Positions 15,646 through 24,698 of a DNA stretch of 64,000 nt are shown here, in pieces. The notes under the pieces were generated by a model that made no database searches, was not told where the DNA came from, and saw only the letters and a program-made list of their open reading frames with translations. This stretch comes from Segetibacter sp. Lineage in GTDB: Bacteria > Bacteroidota > Bacteroidia > Chitinophagales > Chitinophagaceae. A program made the position numbers and the translations under genes. The stretch spans positions 1-64,000 of the forward strand of contig JAQBNO010000120.1 in assembly GCA_028288485.1 (NCBI GenBank). The letters run 5' to 3'. Numbering within the stretch: the stretch's first letter is position 1; each line of letters starts with the position of its first letter.

Positions 15646-17151
15646 ATGGGTGACATCAGGCGACAAACAATTTTATCTTCCATAGTAATCTACATAGGCT
15701 TCGCTATAGGTTTCATCAATACTTACTTTTATGTAAAGAATGGAACTTTCACTCCTGAACAATACGGCTTAACCAGGCTTTTTAACGACATTGGAATCAC
15801 CTTTTATTCATTTGCTACTTTAGGGGTCTTAAGTTACGTCTATAAGTTTCATCCTTTTTACAAACAAAATTTATCCCGAAAAGAAAATGACCAGGCGGCT
15901 TTAAGCCTGATCGTTATAAGTTTAGGATTCCTGCTCGTGGTATTGGGAAGTATTCTTTTCAAGCCGCTGTTTATTCAAAAGTTTTCGGAGAAATCAATCC
16001 TGTTAATTACCTATTATTATTGGATCCTGCCCTTTACATTCGGCATTTTATTTTTTACAATTTTTGAAGCATTCGCGTGGTTTGCCCAGGAAAGTATTCT
16101 CACTAACTTTTTAAAAGAAACGGGTTTACGACTGATTCAATCAGCGTTGATTGCTGCATTTGTAATTGGCTGGATCAACTTCGATTCTTTCATAAAAATC
16201 TTTTCGTTTAGCTATATAATAATTGCCTCCATTCTTATTTTTTATCTTATTTATACAAATAAAATTGCGTTCAATTTTAAGATCAGCAGGGTAACCAAAA
16301 AATTCCGGAAAAAGATCGTATGGCTCATGATTTTAATTTACGGCAGTCTTGTTGTTAATACGGTCGCTATGTATATCGATTCGATCATCATTGCAAGCGT
16401 TAGCCAAAAAGGACTGGCAGATGTAGGCGTGTACACCTTGGCAACTTTCATAGCAGCCACCATCCAGGTTCCGCAACGCAGCATTATTTCTGCAGTAATA
16501 CCGGTACTTTCAAATTCGTGGAAGACAAAAGACTATACCGAGATCCAGCGCATCTATAGCCGGACCAGTATTAATTTACTATTACTGGCCTTGTTTATCT
16601 TTTTCCTGATCTGGCTCAACCTCAACGATATGTTTACCGTTTTAAACATCAACAGCAACTATGAAACTGGAAAAATGGTCATCCTGATTTTAGGGATCAG
16701 CAAAATAATTGATGCCGGAACAGGCGTGAACAGCCAGATCATTGGCACCTCTAACTGTTGGAAATTTGAAGTTTTTACCGGCATTTTATTATTGGCGATT
16801 TCAATTCCCTTAAACTATTACCTTGTTAAAAGATATAACATAAACGGCTCTGCATGGTCCAATTTAATTGCTTACGGGATTTATAATTTTGTACGGCTAT
16901 TCTTTATCTGGAAAAAATTCAACATGCAGCCTTTTTCAGCAAAAACGATTTTGGCCCTAACCGTTTCATTCCTTATTTACCTGCTATGCTTTTATCTTTT
17001 TCGCGGTATGAACAATTGGGGCGGAATAATATTAAGAAGCGCCGTCTTCTCCACGGCTTTTGTTTTATCGATATTTTATTTAAAAATCACTCCCGATGCA
17101 CAACAATTATGGGCGCTGACTGTAGGAAGATTTAAGAAAAATGAACAGTAA
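15646..17151 (+). CDS. Polysaccharide flippase-like membrane protein (MOP superfamily)
   Basis: 501 residues with 12-14 predicted hydrophobic helices evenly spread, starting MGDIRRQTILSSIVIYIGFAIGF. Overall architecture and residues such as GVLSYVYKFHPFYK and the TNxxxWNLIAYGIY-like region near 390-405 fit Wzx/PST-type lipid-linked oligosaccharide flippases. It follows three plus- and minus-strand glycosyltransferases, so export of their product is a fair guess. It starts 50 bp after the upstream glycosyltransferase. Confidence 0.75.
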   Translation: MGDIRRQTILSSIVIYIGFAIGFINTYFYVKNGTFTPEQYGLTRLFNDIGITFYSFATLGVLSYVYKFHPFYKQNLSRKENDQAALSLIVISLGFLLVVLGSILFKPLFIQKFSEKSILLITYYYWILPFTFGILFFTIFEAFAWFAQESILTNFLKETGLRLIQSALIAAFVIGWINFDSFIKIFSFSYIIIASILIFYLIYTNKIAFNFKISRVTKKFRKKIVWLMILIYGSLVVNTVAMYIDSIIIASVSQKGLADVGVYTLATFIAATIQVPQRSIISAVIPVLSNSWKTKDYTEIQRIYSRTSINLLLLALFIFFLIWLNLNDMFTVLNINSNYETGKMVILILGISKIIDAGTGVNSQIIGTSNCWKFEVFTGILLLAISIPLNYYLVKRYNINGSAWSNLIAYGIYNFVRLFFIWKKFNMQPFSAKTILALTVSFLIYLLCFYLFRGMNNWGGIILRSAVFSTAFVLSIFYLKITPDAQQLWALTVGRFKKNEQ

Positions 17152-17164
17152 CAAAGCCCTTAAT

Positions 17165-17275
17165 AGTATTTTTTTATGGACCCGGCTGTTGAACAAGAAT
17201 AATACATCGTTGCCACGCTCGCTTGTACTGTAACCTATTATTCAGCAGCGACCTTGAGCTTGTTGAAGCACACTT
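17165..17275 (-). repeat. Long copy of the GTACAAG...CAACG repeat, inverted
   Basis: On the minus strand it reads CAACAAGCTCAAGGTCGCTG, GAATAAT, GGTTACA, GTACAAG, CGAGCGTGG, CAACG (17208-17228), then ends in GCCGGGTCCATAAAAA. The order matches 6098-6210. The GGGTCCATAAAAA end recurs at about 19412-19430. Confidence 0.55.
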
Positions 17276-17354
17276 TTGTACCCGGGTTTAAATTGTAGCC
17301 ATCCAATTGTGATTACCTGTTTACAACTATCAGTATATTTATCAAAATTCTACT

Positions 17355-18335
17355 ATGGCAGACAAAGTAAGATGGGCGATACTGGGCGCCGGCAAAATTG
17401 CCCATTCTTTTGTAAACGATTTTTCCGTACTTCAAAACGCCGAGCTTGTTGCTGTCGCCTCCTCCGATCCGGGTCGTGCAAAAGCATTTGCGGAAGAATG
17501 TAACATTCCGCTTAGCTATAGTTACGATGAGTTATATAACAGCAGCGAAATAGATGCTGTTTATATTGCAACCACTCACAATTTTCATTACGAGCAATGC
17601 CTCGAATGCATGCGGCATGGAAAACATGTATTGTGCGAAAAGCCCATTACACTCAACGACAAGCAGTTTAAAGAATTAGCCGAAGTTGCCAAAAGCAAGA
17701 ATGTATTTTTAATGGAAGCCATGTGGACCTATTTTCTTCCCGCTTTATTGAAAGCGAAACAATGGGTCGAAGAAGGAAAAATAGGTAAGCTGGGGGTTAT
17801 AGAAGCCAACTTTGGTTTCCCGATGGAAAAGAATTCAGAAGGAAGAATGTACAACCCAAATCTTGCCGGGGGTGCTTTGTTAGATCTTGGTGTTTATCCC
17901 ATAGCATTTGCTACTTATTTTGCAAACACAAAACCAGCAAAAATAATTGCATCGGGAGTATTAACTGACACAGGTGTTGATGAAAGAACCGGGATCACAA
18001 TTCAATATGGTGAAGTAACAGCCTCGCTTTTTACTTCAATGGTAACCATTATGGACAATAAGGCAACCTTGTGCGGAGACAAAGGTTATATCGAAATTCC
18101 TGATTTCTTCAAAGCCACTACAGCGGCTTTGTGCGACAATCTTCACAATAAGTTAGACACCTTCGAAGATAAGCGCTCAACAAAAGGATACAATTTTGAA
18201 ATGCAGCATGCTACAGATATGATATTAGATAAAAAAACTGAAAGCGAGATAATGCCACACTGGCGAAGTAACGAAATACAGGAGATCATGACCGAAGTAA
18301 GGCGGCAAATAGGATTGGTTTACCCGGGCGAATAA
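17355..18335 (+). CDS. Gfo/Idh/MocA-family oxidoreductase
   Basis: 326 residues. The Rossmann motif GAGKIAHSF lies at 11-19 and the family's EKP motif (CEKPITL) at 94-100; Lys96 is the usual catalytic lysine. GGALLDLGVYPI near 175-186 is the conserved substrate-side block. These NAD(P)-dependent enzymes oxidise or reduce sugars and related polyols; the substrate cannot be read from sequence. It converges tightly with the MqnA-like gene (7-bp gap between stops). Confidence 0.88.
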   Translation: MADKVRWAILGAGKIAHSFVNDFSVLQNAELVAVASSDPGRAKAFAEECNIPLSYSYDELYNSSEIDAVYIATTHNFHYEQCLECMRHGKHVLCEKPITLNDKQFKELAEVAKSKNVFLMEAMWTYFLPALLKAKQWVEEGKIGKLGVIEANFGFPMEKNSEGRMYNPNLAGGALLDLGVYPIAFATYFANTKPAKIIASGVLTDTGVDERTGITIQYGEVTASLFTSMVTIMDNKATLCGDKGYIEIPDFFKATTAALCDNLHNKLDTFEDKRSTKGYNFEMQHATDMILDKKTESEIMPHWRSNEIQEIMTEVRRQIGLVYPGE

Positions 18336-18342
18336 GTGTTGA

Positions 18343-19113
18343 TTATATAGTGCGGGCAGGAGTAAGAACACTGCCTGCTTTTATGAAACCCAGAAATCTT
18401 TCAAGACCTTTTCTTTTTGCTTCGGTTAAACCGTAGCTGATATTTTCGGTGTAATACTTTTTTAGATCATAATACGGCGACACATTTTCTGCTACGACCA
18501 GGTCAATATTTAAAAGACCTTCTTTATTCGCATCGTTAAATTGTTGAATAAAATCAGCTGGTAATTTTTTATTCGCTACCCACGCAGCAAAAACAAAGGG
18601 AAGGCCGGTAAACTCAACCCAGGTTTCAGCAAGATCAAATTTGTAGGTTGAAATTTTTCGCTGCTGAAAAGCCCTGTCTCCAATTACTACCGCTGCGGTT
18701 GTTCCCTTTATTTCGTCCCTGAATTTTACCCCGGCTTCTTCAAATTCAACATCAAGTTTCCAGTAATGCTTAATCAATACTCTTGCAAGCGCTACTGAGG
18801 TACGGCTCTGGTAATCCAAAATAACTTTTTCAATTTCCTGTAACGGCACTTCACTAAATAAACACACCGAAGCAACAGCCTTCTCGGCGCCTATGCAATA
18901 ATCGCTGATAATATAATGCTCCTTAAGCTTTGGTATAATTGCCACCGGAACCAGTCCTAAGTCAATTTCATCGTTTAATAACATCGCGGCAATTTTTGCA
19001 GGATATTCTTCTATTATCTCCATTCCTTCTATATGCCTTCCGTGTTTAAATGCGTACATCAATGGCTTGGTATTCAGATAACTTACTGCACCTACCCTTA
19101 TAGTCTTGTCCAA
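18343..19113 (-). CDS. mqnA: MqnA-like chorismate dehydratase (futalosine menaquinone pathway)
   Basis: About 257 residues. The conserved core begins IRVGAVSYLNTKPLMYAF, continues with NDEIDLGLVPVAIIPK, SRTSVALARVLIKHYW and GDRAF, and ends in FTGLPFVFAAWVANK. These are the marks of the MqnA/MqnD periplasmic-binding-like family, here the MqnA type that removes water from chorismate. The start is unusual: no ATG lies near the domain, and the TTG at 19113 (LDKTIRVG) gives a normal length. The frame stays open to 19272, but that extension runs through repeat-like intergenic sequence. Single gene. Confidence 0.75.
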   Translation of the reverse strand: MDKTIRVGAVSYLNTKPLMYAFKHGRHIEGMEIIEEYPAKIAAMLLNDEIDLGLVPVAIIPKLKEHYIISDYCIGAEKAVASVCLFSEVPLQEIEKVILDYQSRTSVALARVLIKHYWKLDVEFEEAGVKFRDEIKGTTAAVVIGDRAFQQRKISTYKFDLAETWVEFTGLPFVFAAWVANKKLPADFIQQFNDANKEGLLNIDLVVAENVSPYYDLKKYYTENISYGLTEAKRKGLERFLGFIKAGSVLTPARTI

Positions 19114-19470
19114 TTCATCTAATTTTGCTGCTGCAAAGAAAATACATTTTATGTAGCGGGCAGTTGTTCTACTGTTAAACATCGTCCCCGCCATGACGGC
19201 GCACTTGTACAGGAAGCCAGAATGCGGCTTTTCTTTGAACCACGAAGACACGAAGGCAGAGAAGGAGCACAAAGAAGTTTAAGTAAAGTCAATCGAGCAT
19301 AAGTTATAGAGACGACATTACAGGGCTGCTTAGGTATTTTACGTAAAAAGTAAAAGAGGACACCAAAAGTCGAAGAGTGCGACGCAAGAGAAGTAACATA
19401 GAATTACCAGGGCCGGGTCCATAAAAATTAAAATACATTTAATAGGTGTAACAACCAGCAACAGTTATAA
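19114..19470. other. Spacer with partial dispersed repeats
   Basis: No gene. A GCGCACTTGTAC word (19199-19210) and GAGTGCGACGCAA (19375-19387) are fragments of the GTACAAG...CAACG family. CCACGAAGACACGAAGG near 19243 is another simple repeat-like word. GGGTCCATAAAAA occurs near 19413, shared with the long copy at 17165-17275. Confidence 0.35.
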
Positions 19471-20817
19471 ATGGAATTAACTCAACTTACAGCGATATCG
19501 CCGATCGATGGCAGATACAGAAAGCAAATTGAATTTCTCGATGGCTACTTCAGCGAATTTGCGCTGATAAAGTACCGGGTTGTGGTGGAAGTGGAATATT
19601 TCTTCTTCCTGGCCGACAACAAGTTTTTCGAACTGGATAACAAATGCCGCCAGCAGTTTCAAAAAGTGAGTGATCAATTTAGTGTTGAAGATGCCGCGCA
19701 AATAAAAAAGATTGAAGCAATTACAAATCATGACGTTAAGGCGGTTGAATATTTTTTGAAAGAACAGCTTGAAAAAGCCGGCGGTGGCGATGTAAAAGAA
19801 TGGATTCACTTCGGACTTACCTCCCAGGATATTAATAATACTTCCATACCACTTAGCTGGAAAGATTGTATGGAGCATGAATATTTGCCTTCGGTGATAA
19901 ACCTGAAAAACCGGCTTCGCGAATTTGCCGTGGAATGGAAAAGTATACCAATGCTGGCGAAAACTCATGGTCAACCAGCGTCTCCCACTACTTTGGGCAA
20001 AGAAATAATGGTATTTGTTGAAAGACTACAAAACCAGGTCGACCTATTTTCTCATATTCCTTATGCAGCCAAATTTGGTGGAGCAACGGGTAACTTTAAT
20101 GCACATGTTGTCGCATACCCGGCCAAAGACTGGATTACACTTGGAAATGAATTTGTTCAGGATGTTTTAGGTCTTGAACGAATGCAGTTTACTACGCAGA
20201 TAGAACATTACGATAATCTTGCCGCCCATTTTGATAACATTAAACGCCTCAACAATATACTTATCGACTTTTGCCGAGATGTTTGGACATACATCAGCAT
20301 GGAGTATTTTAAACAAAAGACAAAGGAAGGCGAGATAGGAAGCAGTGCAATGCCACACAAAGTAAACCCGATAGATTTTGAAAACGCTGAAGGAAATTTG
20401 GGGGTCGCAAATTCATTACTTGAACACTTGTCGGCCAAACTACCGATAAGCCGTTTACAAAGAGACCTAACAGACAGCACGGTTTTACGTAACCTGGGAG
20501 TGCCGGTAGCACATACATTAATTGCTATAGGCTCTATTGAAAAAGGATTAGGCAAGTTATTGTTGAACGAAGCCAAAATAACCGAAGACCTTGAAAACAA
20601 TTGGGCAGTTGTTGCTGAGGCGATCCAAACCATTCTGCGCCGCGAAAATTACCCTAAGCCTTACGAAGCCTTAAAGGAACTAACAAGAGGAAAAACGTCA
20701 ATCACTAAAAATGATATTCAACAATTCATTGAAACCCTGAAGGTAAACGAGGAAATAAAAGAGGATCTGAGAAGCATTACGCCGCAGAATTATGTTGGGG
20801 TGATGGCCGAGTTTTAA
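19471..20817 (+). CDS. purB: Adenylosuccinate lyase
   Basis: 448 residues. The fumarase/aspartase signature SSAMPHKVNP is at 291-300, with the catalytic serine in the flexible loop. TSQDINNTS near 113-121 and KTHGQPASPTTLGKE near 164-178 are the other conserved active-site regions. It cleaves SAICAR and adenylosuccinate in purine synthesis. The length and the start MELTQLTAISPIDGRYRKQ match the E. coli-type enzymes. Followed 30 bp later by a Uma2-family gene, possibly co-transcribed. Confidence 0.95.
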   Translation: MELTQLTAISPIDGRYRKQIEFLDGYFSEFALIKYRVVVEVEYFFFLADNKFFELDNKCRQQFQKVSDQFSVEDAAQIKKIEAITNHDVKAVEYFLKEQLEKAGGGDVKEWIHFGLTSQDINNTSIPLSWKDCMEHEYLPSVINLKNRLREFAVEWKSIPMLAKTHGQPASPTTLGKEIMVFVERLQNQVDLFSHIPYAAKFGGATGNFNAHVVAYPAKDWITLGNEFVQDVLGLERMQFTTQIEHYDNLAAHFDNIKRLNNILIDFCRDVWTYISMEYFKQKTKEGEIGSSAMPHKVNPIDFENAEGNLGVANSLLEHLSAKLPISRLQRDLTDSTVLRNLGVPVAHTLIAIGSIEKGLGKLLLNEAKITEDLENNWAVVAEAIQTILRRENYPKPYEALKELTRGKTSITKNDIQQFIETLKVNEEIKEDLRSITPQNYVGVMAEF

Positions 20818-20847
20818 TAACCAATAGAAATTGTTGAAATTTTAAAA

Positions 20848-21387
20848 ATGGGACTAGTAGAAAAATATATTCCGCGTTATACTTACTCTGAATGGTTACA
20901 CTGGGAAGGCAGGTGGGAACTTATAGAAGGAATTCCGATAGCTATGAGTCCATCACCGGCGCCCCAACATCGGAGAGTTGCAACAGAAATAAGAGGAGAG
21001 CTTTCGCTCGCTTTAAGACAGAATAGATGCACAGGTTGTACAGCTTATGACCCTGTTGATTTTAAGATTTCCAATGTAACGATACTTCGACCCGATGTAT
21101 TAATTGTTTGCGGCAAAATTCATAAAAACTATCTTGACTTTCCACCGGTATTAGTAGCAGAAGTTTTATCTAAATCAACAGAAGACAGGGACAGAAATGT
21201 TAAATATGATTTCTATGAACAAGAAGGGGTAAAATACTACTTAATAGTTGACATTAAGAAAAAGATTATCGAAATATACCAGTTAGTTGATGGCAAATAC
21301 CAGTTACAGGAATACAAGAACAAGTTTGAATTTAAGTTAAGCGACAACTGTACCATTACTCCTGAGTTGGATAATATTTGGAAATAA
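20848..21387 (+). CDS. Uma2-family (DUF820) endonuclease-fold protein
   Basis: 179 residues. YTYSEWLHWEGRWELIEGIPIAMSP, then LRPDVLIVC and PPVLVAEVLSKSTEDRDRNVKYDFYEQEGVKYYLIVD, form the Uma2 pattern. This is a restriction-endonuclease-like fold with acidic and lysine active-site residues (PDVLIV, AEVLS, Y-x-x-x-GVKYY). Family members are abundant in cyanobacteria and some Bacteroidota; their biological role is largely unknown. Confidence 0.85.
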   Translation: MGLVEKYIPRYTYSEWLHWEGRWELIEGIPIAMSPSPAPQHRRVATEIRGELSLALRQNRCTGCTAYDPVDFKISNVTILRPDVLIVCGKIHKNYLDFPPVLVAEVLSKSTEDRDRNVKYDFYEQEGVKYYLIVDIKKKIIEIYQLVDGKYQLQEYKNKFEFKLSDNCTITPELDNIWK

Positions 21388-21413
21388 TTGCACAGATCTT
21401 CCAATTGGGTCGT

Positions 21414-22397
21414 TTACTTACCCCTATTTTTTTCCACTATATTTTTCACGATACTTTCCGCATGCACTCTTGAATTTTCAATGAACAACCGGTGCGTATT
21501 CATTCCACCACAAATTACTCCGGCCAGGTATACTCCGGGAACATTCGTTTCCTGTGTTTCTTCATTAATTGCAGGGCAAAGCACCGCATCATCTGATAAA
21601 GCTATCCCAACATCTCTCAGGAATTTCATGTTGGGCTGGTAACCTGTCATTGCTAACACCCAATCGTTCTCAATGGTTACCACACCTTCGGGTGTGTTTA
21701 TGTCTACTTCCTTCTCCCTTATTTCTGCAACGGTTGAATTAAAATAAGCTTTGATTGACCCCTCTGCTATCCTGTTATCAATGTCGGGCTTCACCCAGTA
21801 TTTCACCCGGTCGCTAATTTTATCACCCTTAACTACCATTGTTACTTCCGCCCCTTTTCGCCAGGTTTCAAGGGCAACGTCTATCGCCGAGTTTGCCGCT
21901 CCAACAGTCACAACCTTTTGGAAAGCATAATAGTGCGGGTCTTTATAGTAATGCTTCACTTTTGCAAGATTTTCGCCGGGAACATTTAATAAATAAGGAA
22001 TATCATAAAACCCTGTAGCAATAATTATGTTCTTAGCAGTAAATATCTGCTTTGTAGTAGTAACAGCAAACCTTCCGTTCTTTTTTTCAACTGTAAGAAC
22101 TTCTTCAAACAGGTGAATATTTAGTCCGCCAGAAATCGCTACTCTTCGATAATACTCCAGTGCTTCGGGTCTGGTTGGTTTTGGATTATTGCTTACGAAG
22201 GGAACGCCGCCTATTTCGAGCCTTTCGCTGGTTGAGAAAAAGGTCATGTTCTGCGGGTAGTTATACAAGGAATTTACCAGTGCTCCTTTCTCTAAGATCA
22301 CATAATTCAACCCCACCTTTTTAGCTTCCAGTGCGCAGGCAAGACCTATAGGACCGCCGCCGATTATTACTATATCATAAACCGTTTCATTTTCCAT
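21414..22397 (-). CDS. YpdA-type FAD/NAD(P)-dependent bacillithiol disulfide reductase-like protein
   Basis: 327 residues from MENETVYDIVIIGGGPIGLA; the FAD motif GGGPIG is at 13-18. A 47-residue upstream in-frame extension is rejected because it lacks the fold and crosses spacer sequence. A second Rossmann motif, TVGAANSAIDVALE, lies near residue 172. YPQNMTFFSTSERLEIGG and the C-terminal MTGYQPNMKFL and GVYLAGVICGG agree with YpdA. Characterised YpdA proteins reduce bacillithiol disulfide with NADPH. Whether this organism makes bacillithiol is not shown here. Confidence 0.85.
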   Translation of the reverse strand: MENETVYDIVIIGGGPIGLACALEAKKVGLNYVILEKGALVNSLYNYPQNMTFFSTSERLEIGGVPFVSNNPKPTRPEALEYYRRVAISGGLNIHLFEEVLTVEKKNGRFAVTTTKQIFTAKNIIIATGFYDIPYLLNVPGENLAKVKHYYKDPHYYAFQKVVTVGAANSAIDVALETWRKGAEVTMVVKGDKISDRVKYWVKPDIDNRIAEGSIKAYFNSTVAEIREKEVDINTPEGVVTIENDWVLAMTGYQPNMKFLRDVGIALSDDAVLCPAINEETQETNVPGVYLAGVICGGMNTHRLFIENSRVHAESIVKNIVEKNRGK

Positions 22398-22595
22398 GGG
22401 TGCTTTTCCCGGTTGACAGACTGTTGGCTGTTGACAGGAGCGCAAAGATAAATGATCAGAAGTGTTTATTTCCCTCGTTTCACAACAGAGTGCGAACAAC
22501 ATGGCCGACAAAAGCAAGGAAATAAACCTGTTGGACAAAGCACAGTGGTAAGTGTTGTTGAGAACGCCTCACTACGCCGATGGGGAATTCAAAAA

Positions 22596-22760
22596 CTAAT
22601 AATTTCTCCCGAATTTAGGACAAGGCAGCCCGTTACGATCTGCGCCAACAGAACAATTCCGGTAACTTAACGTAAGCTCGAAACCTCCCCTGCTCTGTGA
22701 GGCTGTCTTAAGCTTTGAAACATTTACATCGTAGCTTAAACCCATGATGAACTGGTAAAA
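22596..22760 (-). pseudogene. C-terminal relic of a PorP/SprF-family type IX secretion protein
   Basis: Reading the minus strand from about 22760 to TAG at 22596-22598 gives FYQFIMGLSYDVNVSK, then LKTASQSRGGFELTLSY, and a tail ending LPCPKFGRNY. GLSYDVN...SRGGFE...Y followed by a terminal CPKF-like motif is the typical end of outer-membrane PorP/SprF proteins. Upstream of this stretch the frame shows no further similarity, so only ~55 C-terminal residues survive. It lies next to another relic (22870-23170). Confidence 0.5.
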
Positions 22761-22869
22761 TTTGCCCAGCCCCTAACTGCGTTATAGGTTGTAGATTATG
22801 GAATAATGAAGACTGCGGGTAAACTACAAATGCCACAAAAAGCAAACAGGAATGGTTTGGAAAATAACA

Positions 22870-23170
22870 AGGGCGGGCGGCTTATAAAAAGTAGTCTAAA
22901 AGTCACATCTCCCATCGCTGCTTCCTTTTTCATTAACCTCGCGATCAGTTGTAGTGTAAGGAAAAGTCAGCCCTTAAAAAAAACTTTCATACCGGGAACA
23001 ACCGAAATTGCAAAAGGACAGGAATTACACAATCTACACAGCGACAAATGCCATCGGGGAGGACAAGGAGGTTTAGGGCTTGGCGTGATGCCGTCTTTTA
23101 AAAAAGATGAAATTTCAAAAGATGATTTGAAAGCAATTGGAAAATATATGAACGTATTTAAACCGGGGAG
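22870..23170 (+). pseudogene. Decayed c-type cytochrome gene
   Basis: The frame from 22806 to 23420 is open, but only its middle looks like protein. It has a lipoprotein-like stretch FFINLAISCS, then TEIAKGQELHNLHSDKCHRGGQGGLG, then LGVMPSFKKDEISKDDLKAIGKYM. A cytochrome c would have CxxCH where SDKCH stands, so the first heme cysteine has become Ser (AGC for TGC). The ~30-40 residues expected between GGLG and GVMP are missing. It cannot bind heme covalently in the normal way. The remaining downstream frame is antisense to the neighbouring oxidoreductase. Confidence 0.55.
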
Positions 23171-23243
23171 AGGGAATAGAGAACCGCCTTTGTTTAAATT
23201 GCTATCGGATTTGCGCAGCACGTTCTGGCCCACACTCTATCAG

Positions 23244-24527
23244 TCACCCATTTACCAGACCGCTACGGCTCGCTATTGCCTTACCAGCGATCCAACCGCT
23301 CGTCCAGGCGTGTTGAAAATTAAAACCTCCTGTTACACCGTCAACGTCAAGTATTTCTCCGGCAAAAAACAGGTTAGGAACAAGCCGGCTTTCCATTGTG
23401 TTTGCATCAACTTCGCTTAATCTGATGCCCCCACAGGTTACAAATTCTTCTTTAAAAGTTGTTTTGCCTTTTACTTCAAATTCGTGGGCAGTTAAATTTT
23501 TGATCAGCTTATTTTGTTCCTTAGAAGGGAGATCAGCCCACCGCAAGTCTTCATGTACCCCACTTTCATTTAATAAATAAACCCACAGCCTTGCTGCCAG
23601 GTTAAACGGGTTGCGGTTACCGATTTTCTGTGCTGTATGCTCATTTCGTATTGACTGCCATTGATCACGTAAGGTCTGTTCGTTGTAATCAGCAAGCCAG
23701 TTAACTAAAATATTAAAATGATAATCTTTATTAGCAAGTTCTCGTGCTCCCCATGCAGACAACTTCAATATGGCTGGACCGCTCATTCCCCAGTGGGTAA
23801 TTAACAATGGACCTTCATCTGATAGTTTACTACCAACAATCTTCACCGTGGCTTTTTCAACAGAAACGCCCATTAATTTAGTTATAGGGCTACCGGGCAT
23901 GTTGAAGGTAAATAACGATGGTACAGGCTCTTCGATTGAATGACCTAGAGCTTTTAACCAATCAAACATCGAACTTTTAGGGTAGCCGCCACAAGCAACG
24001 CAAACATAATCAGAAGTAATCAGGCGGTTGTTTGCAAGCTCTAACATAAATTGTCCTTCTTTATGCTTCATACTTCTTACTTCTGAATTCATCACTATCT
24101 CCACTCCATACTTATTTGCCTCTTTCAATAAACAATCAATAATCGTTTGCGAACTGTCTGTTATCGAAAACATTCTGCCGTCCGCTTCCGTTTTCAGCTT
24201 CACTCCTCTTTGTTCAAACCATTCTTTACAGTGATTAGTATTAAACTGGTGAAAAGTCTTTTTAAGAAAATTTGTTCCTCTTGGATACCTTTTTACCAGC
24301 GAAGAAATCTCAAAGCAGGCGTGTGTTACGTTACATCTTCCACCGCCGCTAACTCTTACTTTTGAAAGAAGTTTAGAAGTTTTTTCAACAATAGTAACTT
24401 TCATAGAAGGATTCATTCTTGCAGCATTTACTGCACAGAAAAAACCTGCAGCACCGCCGCCAATTACTACCAGCTGTTTGTCCCCTAACCCCCTAAAGGG
24501 GGAATTGATGCCCGCTTCTGCTTTCAT
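23244..24527 (-). CDS. HI0933/YhiN-family flavoprotein
   Basis: 427 residues. The FAD motif VIGGGAAGFFCAVNAA is at 21-36, RVSGGGRCNVTHACF near 57-71, and a C-terminal GEILDVDGVTGGFNFQHAWTSGWIAGKA closes the FAD site. The family (BaiN/YhiN) comprises FAD-dependent oxidoreductases of mostly unknown substrate. The only in-frame ATG before the domain is at 24527. The first ~16 residues (including NSPFRGLG) are encoded by a CCCCCTAAAGGGGG palindrome that recurs in non-coding spacers, so the N-terminus seems built from a repeat. Confidence 0.85.
   Translation of the reverse strand: MKAEAGINSPFRGLGDKQLVVIGGGAAGFFCAVNAARMNPSMKVTIVEKTSKLLSKVRVSGGGRCNVTHACFEISSLVKRYPRGTNFLKKTFHQFNTNHCKEWFEQRGVKLKTEADGRMFSITDSSQTIIDCLLKEANKYGVEIVMNSEVRSMKHKEGQFMLELANNRLITSDYVCVACGGYPKSSMFDWLKALGHSIEEPVPSLFTFNMPGSPITKLMGVSVEKATVKIVGSKLSDEGPLLITHWGMSGPAILKLSAWGARELANKDYHFNILVNWLADYNEQTLRDQWQSIRNEHTAQKIGNRNPFNLAARLWVYLLNESGVHEDLRWADLPSKEQNKLIKNLTAHEFEVKGKTTFKEEFVTCGGIRLSEVDANTMESRLVPNLFFAGEILDVDGVTGGFNFQHAWTSGWIAGKAIASRSGLVNG
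24489..24502. repeat. CCCCCTAAAGGGGG palindrome inside a coding region
   Basis: The same near-palindrome occurs in spacers at 28911-28923, 28970-28985 and 35817-35828. Here it codes for residues SPFRGLG of the flavoprotein N-terminus. Confidence 0.5.
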
Positions 24528-24565
24528 AAAGGAAAATGCTTATTATGCTGCTAATTGTGGCAAAA

Positions 24566-24585
24566 GTACAAGGGAGTGACACAAC
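24566..24585 (+). repeat. GTACAAG...CAAC family repeat
   Basis: GTACAAG, GGAGTGACA, CAAC: same 20 bases as 11897-11916. Confidence 0.5.
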
Positions 24586-24663
24586 AATGATGAAGTGAGA
24601 ACTACCGTTTGCAAACAAAAGAATCAAAATCAACAGAACCAATAAATCAGTGTTTCTTTAAAT

Positions 24664-24688
24664 TAAAAAACCTTCGTGACGAAGGTTT
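24664..24688 (-). terminator. Factor-independent terminator after map
   Basis: On the minus strand AACCTTCG, TCA, CGAAGGTT is followed by TTTTAATT. It begins 11 bp after the map stop codon, so it should end the ribosomal-protein transcript. Confidence 0.7.
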
Positions 24689-24698
24689 ACTTAAAATT

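Noticed and set aside
22806-23420. 204-codon frame as an intact gene
   Set aside because: Only the middle resembles a protein, its heme motif is broken, and the end runs antisense through the HI0933-like gene; listed as a pseudogene instead.
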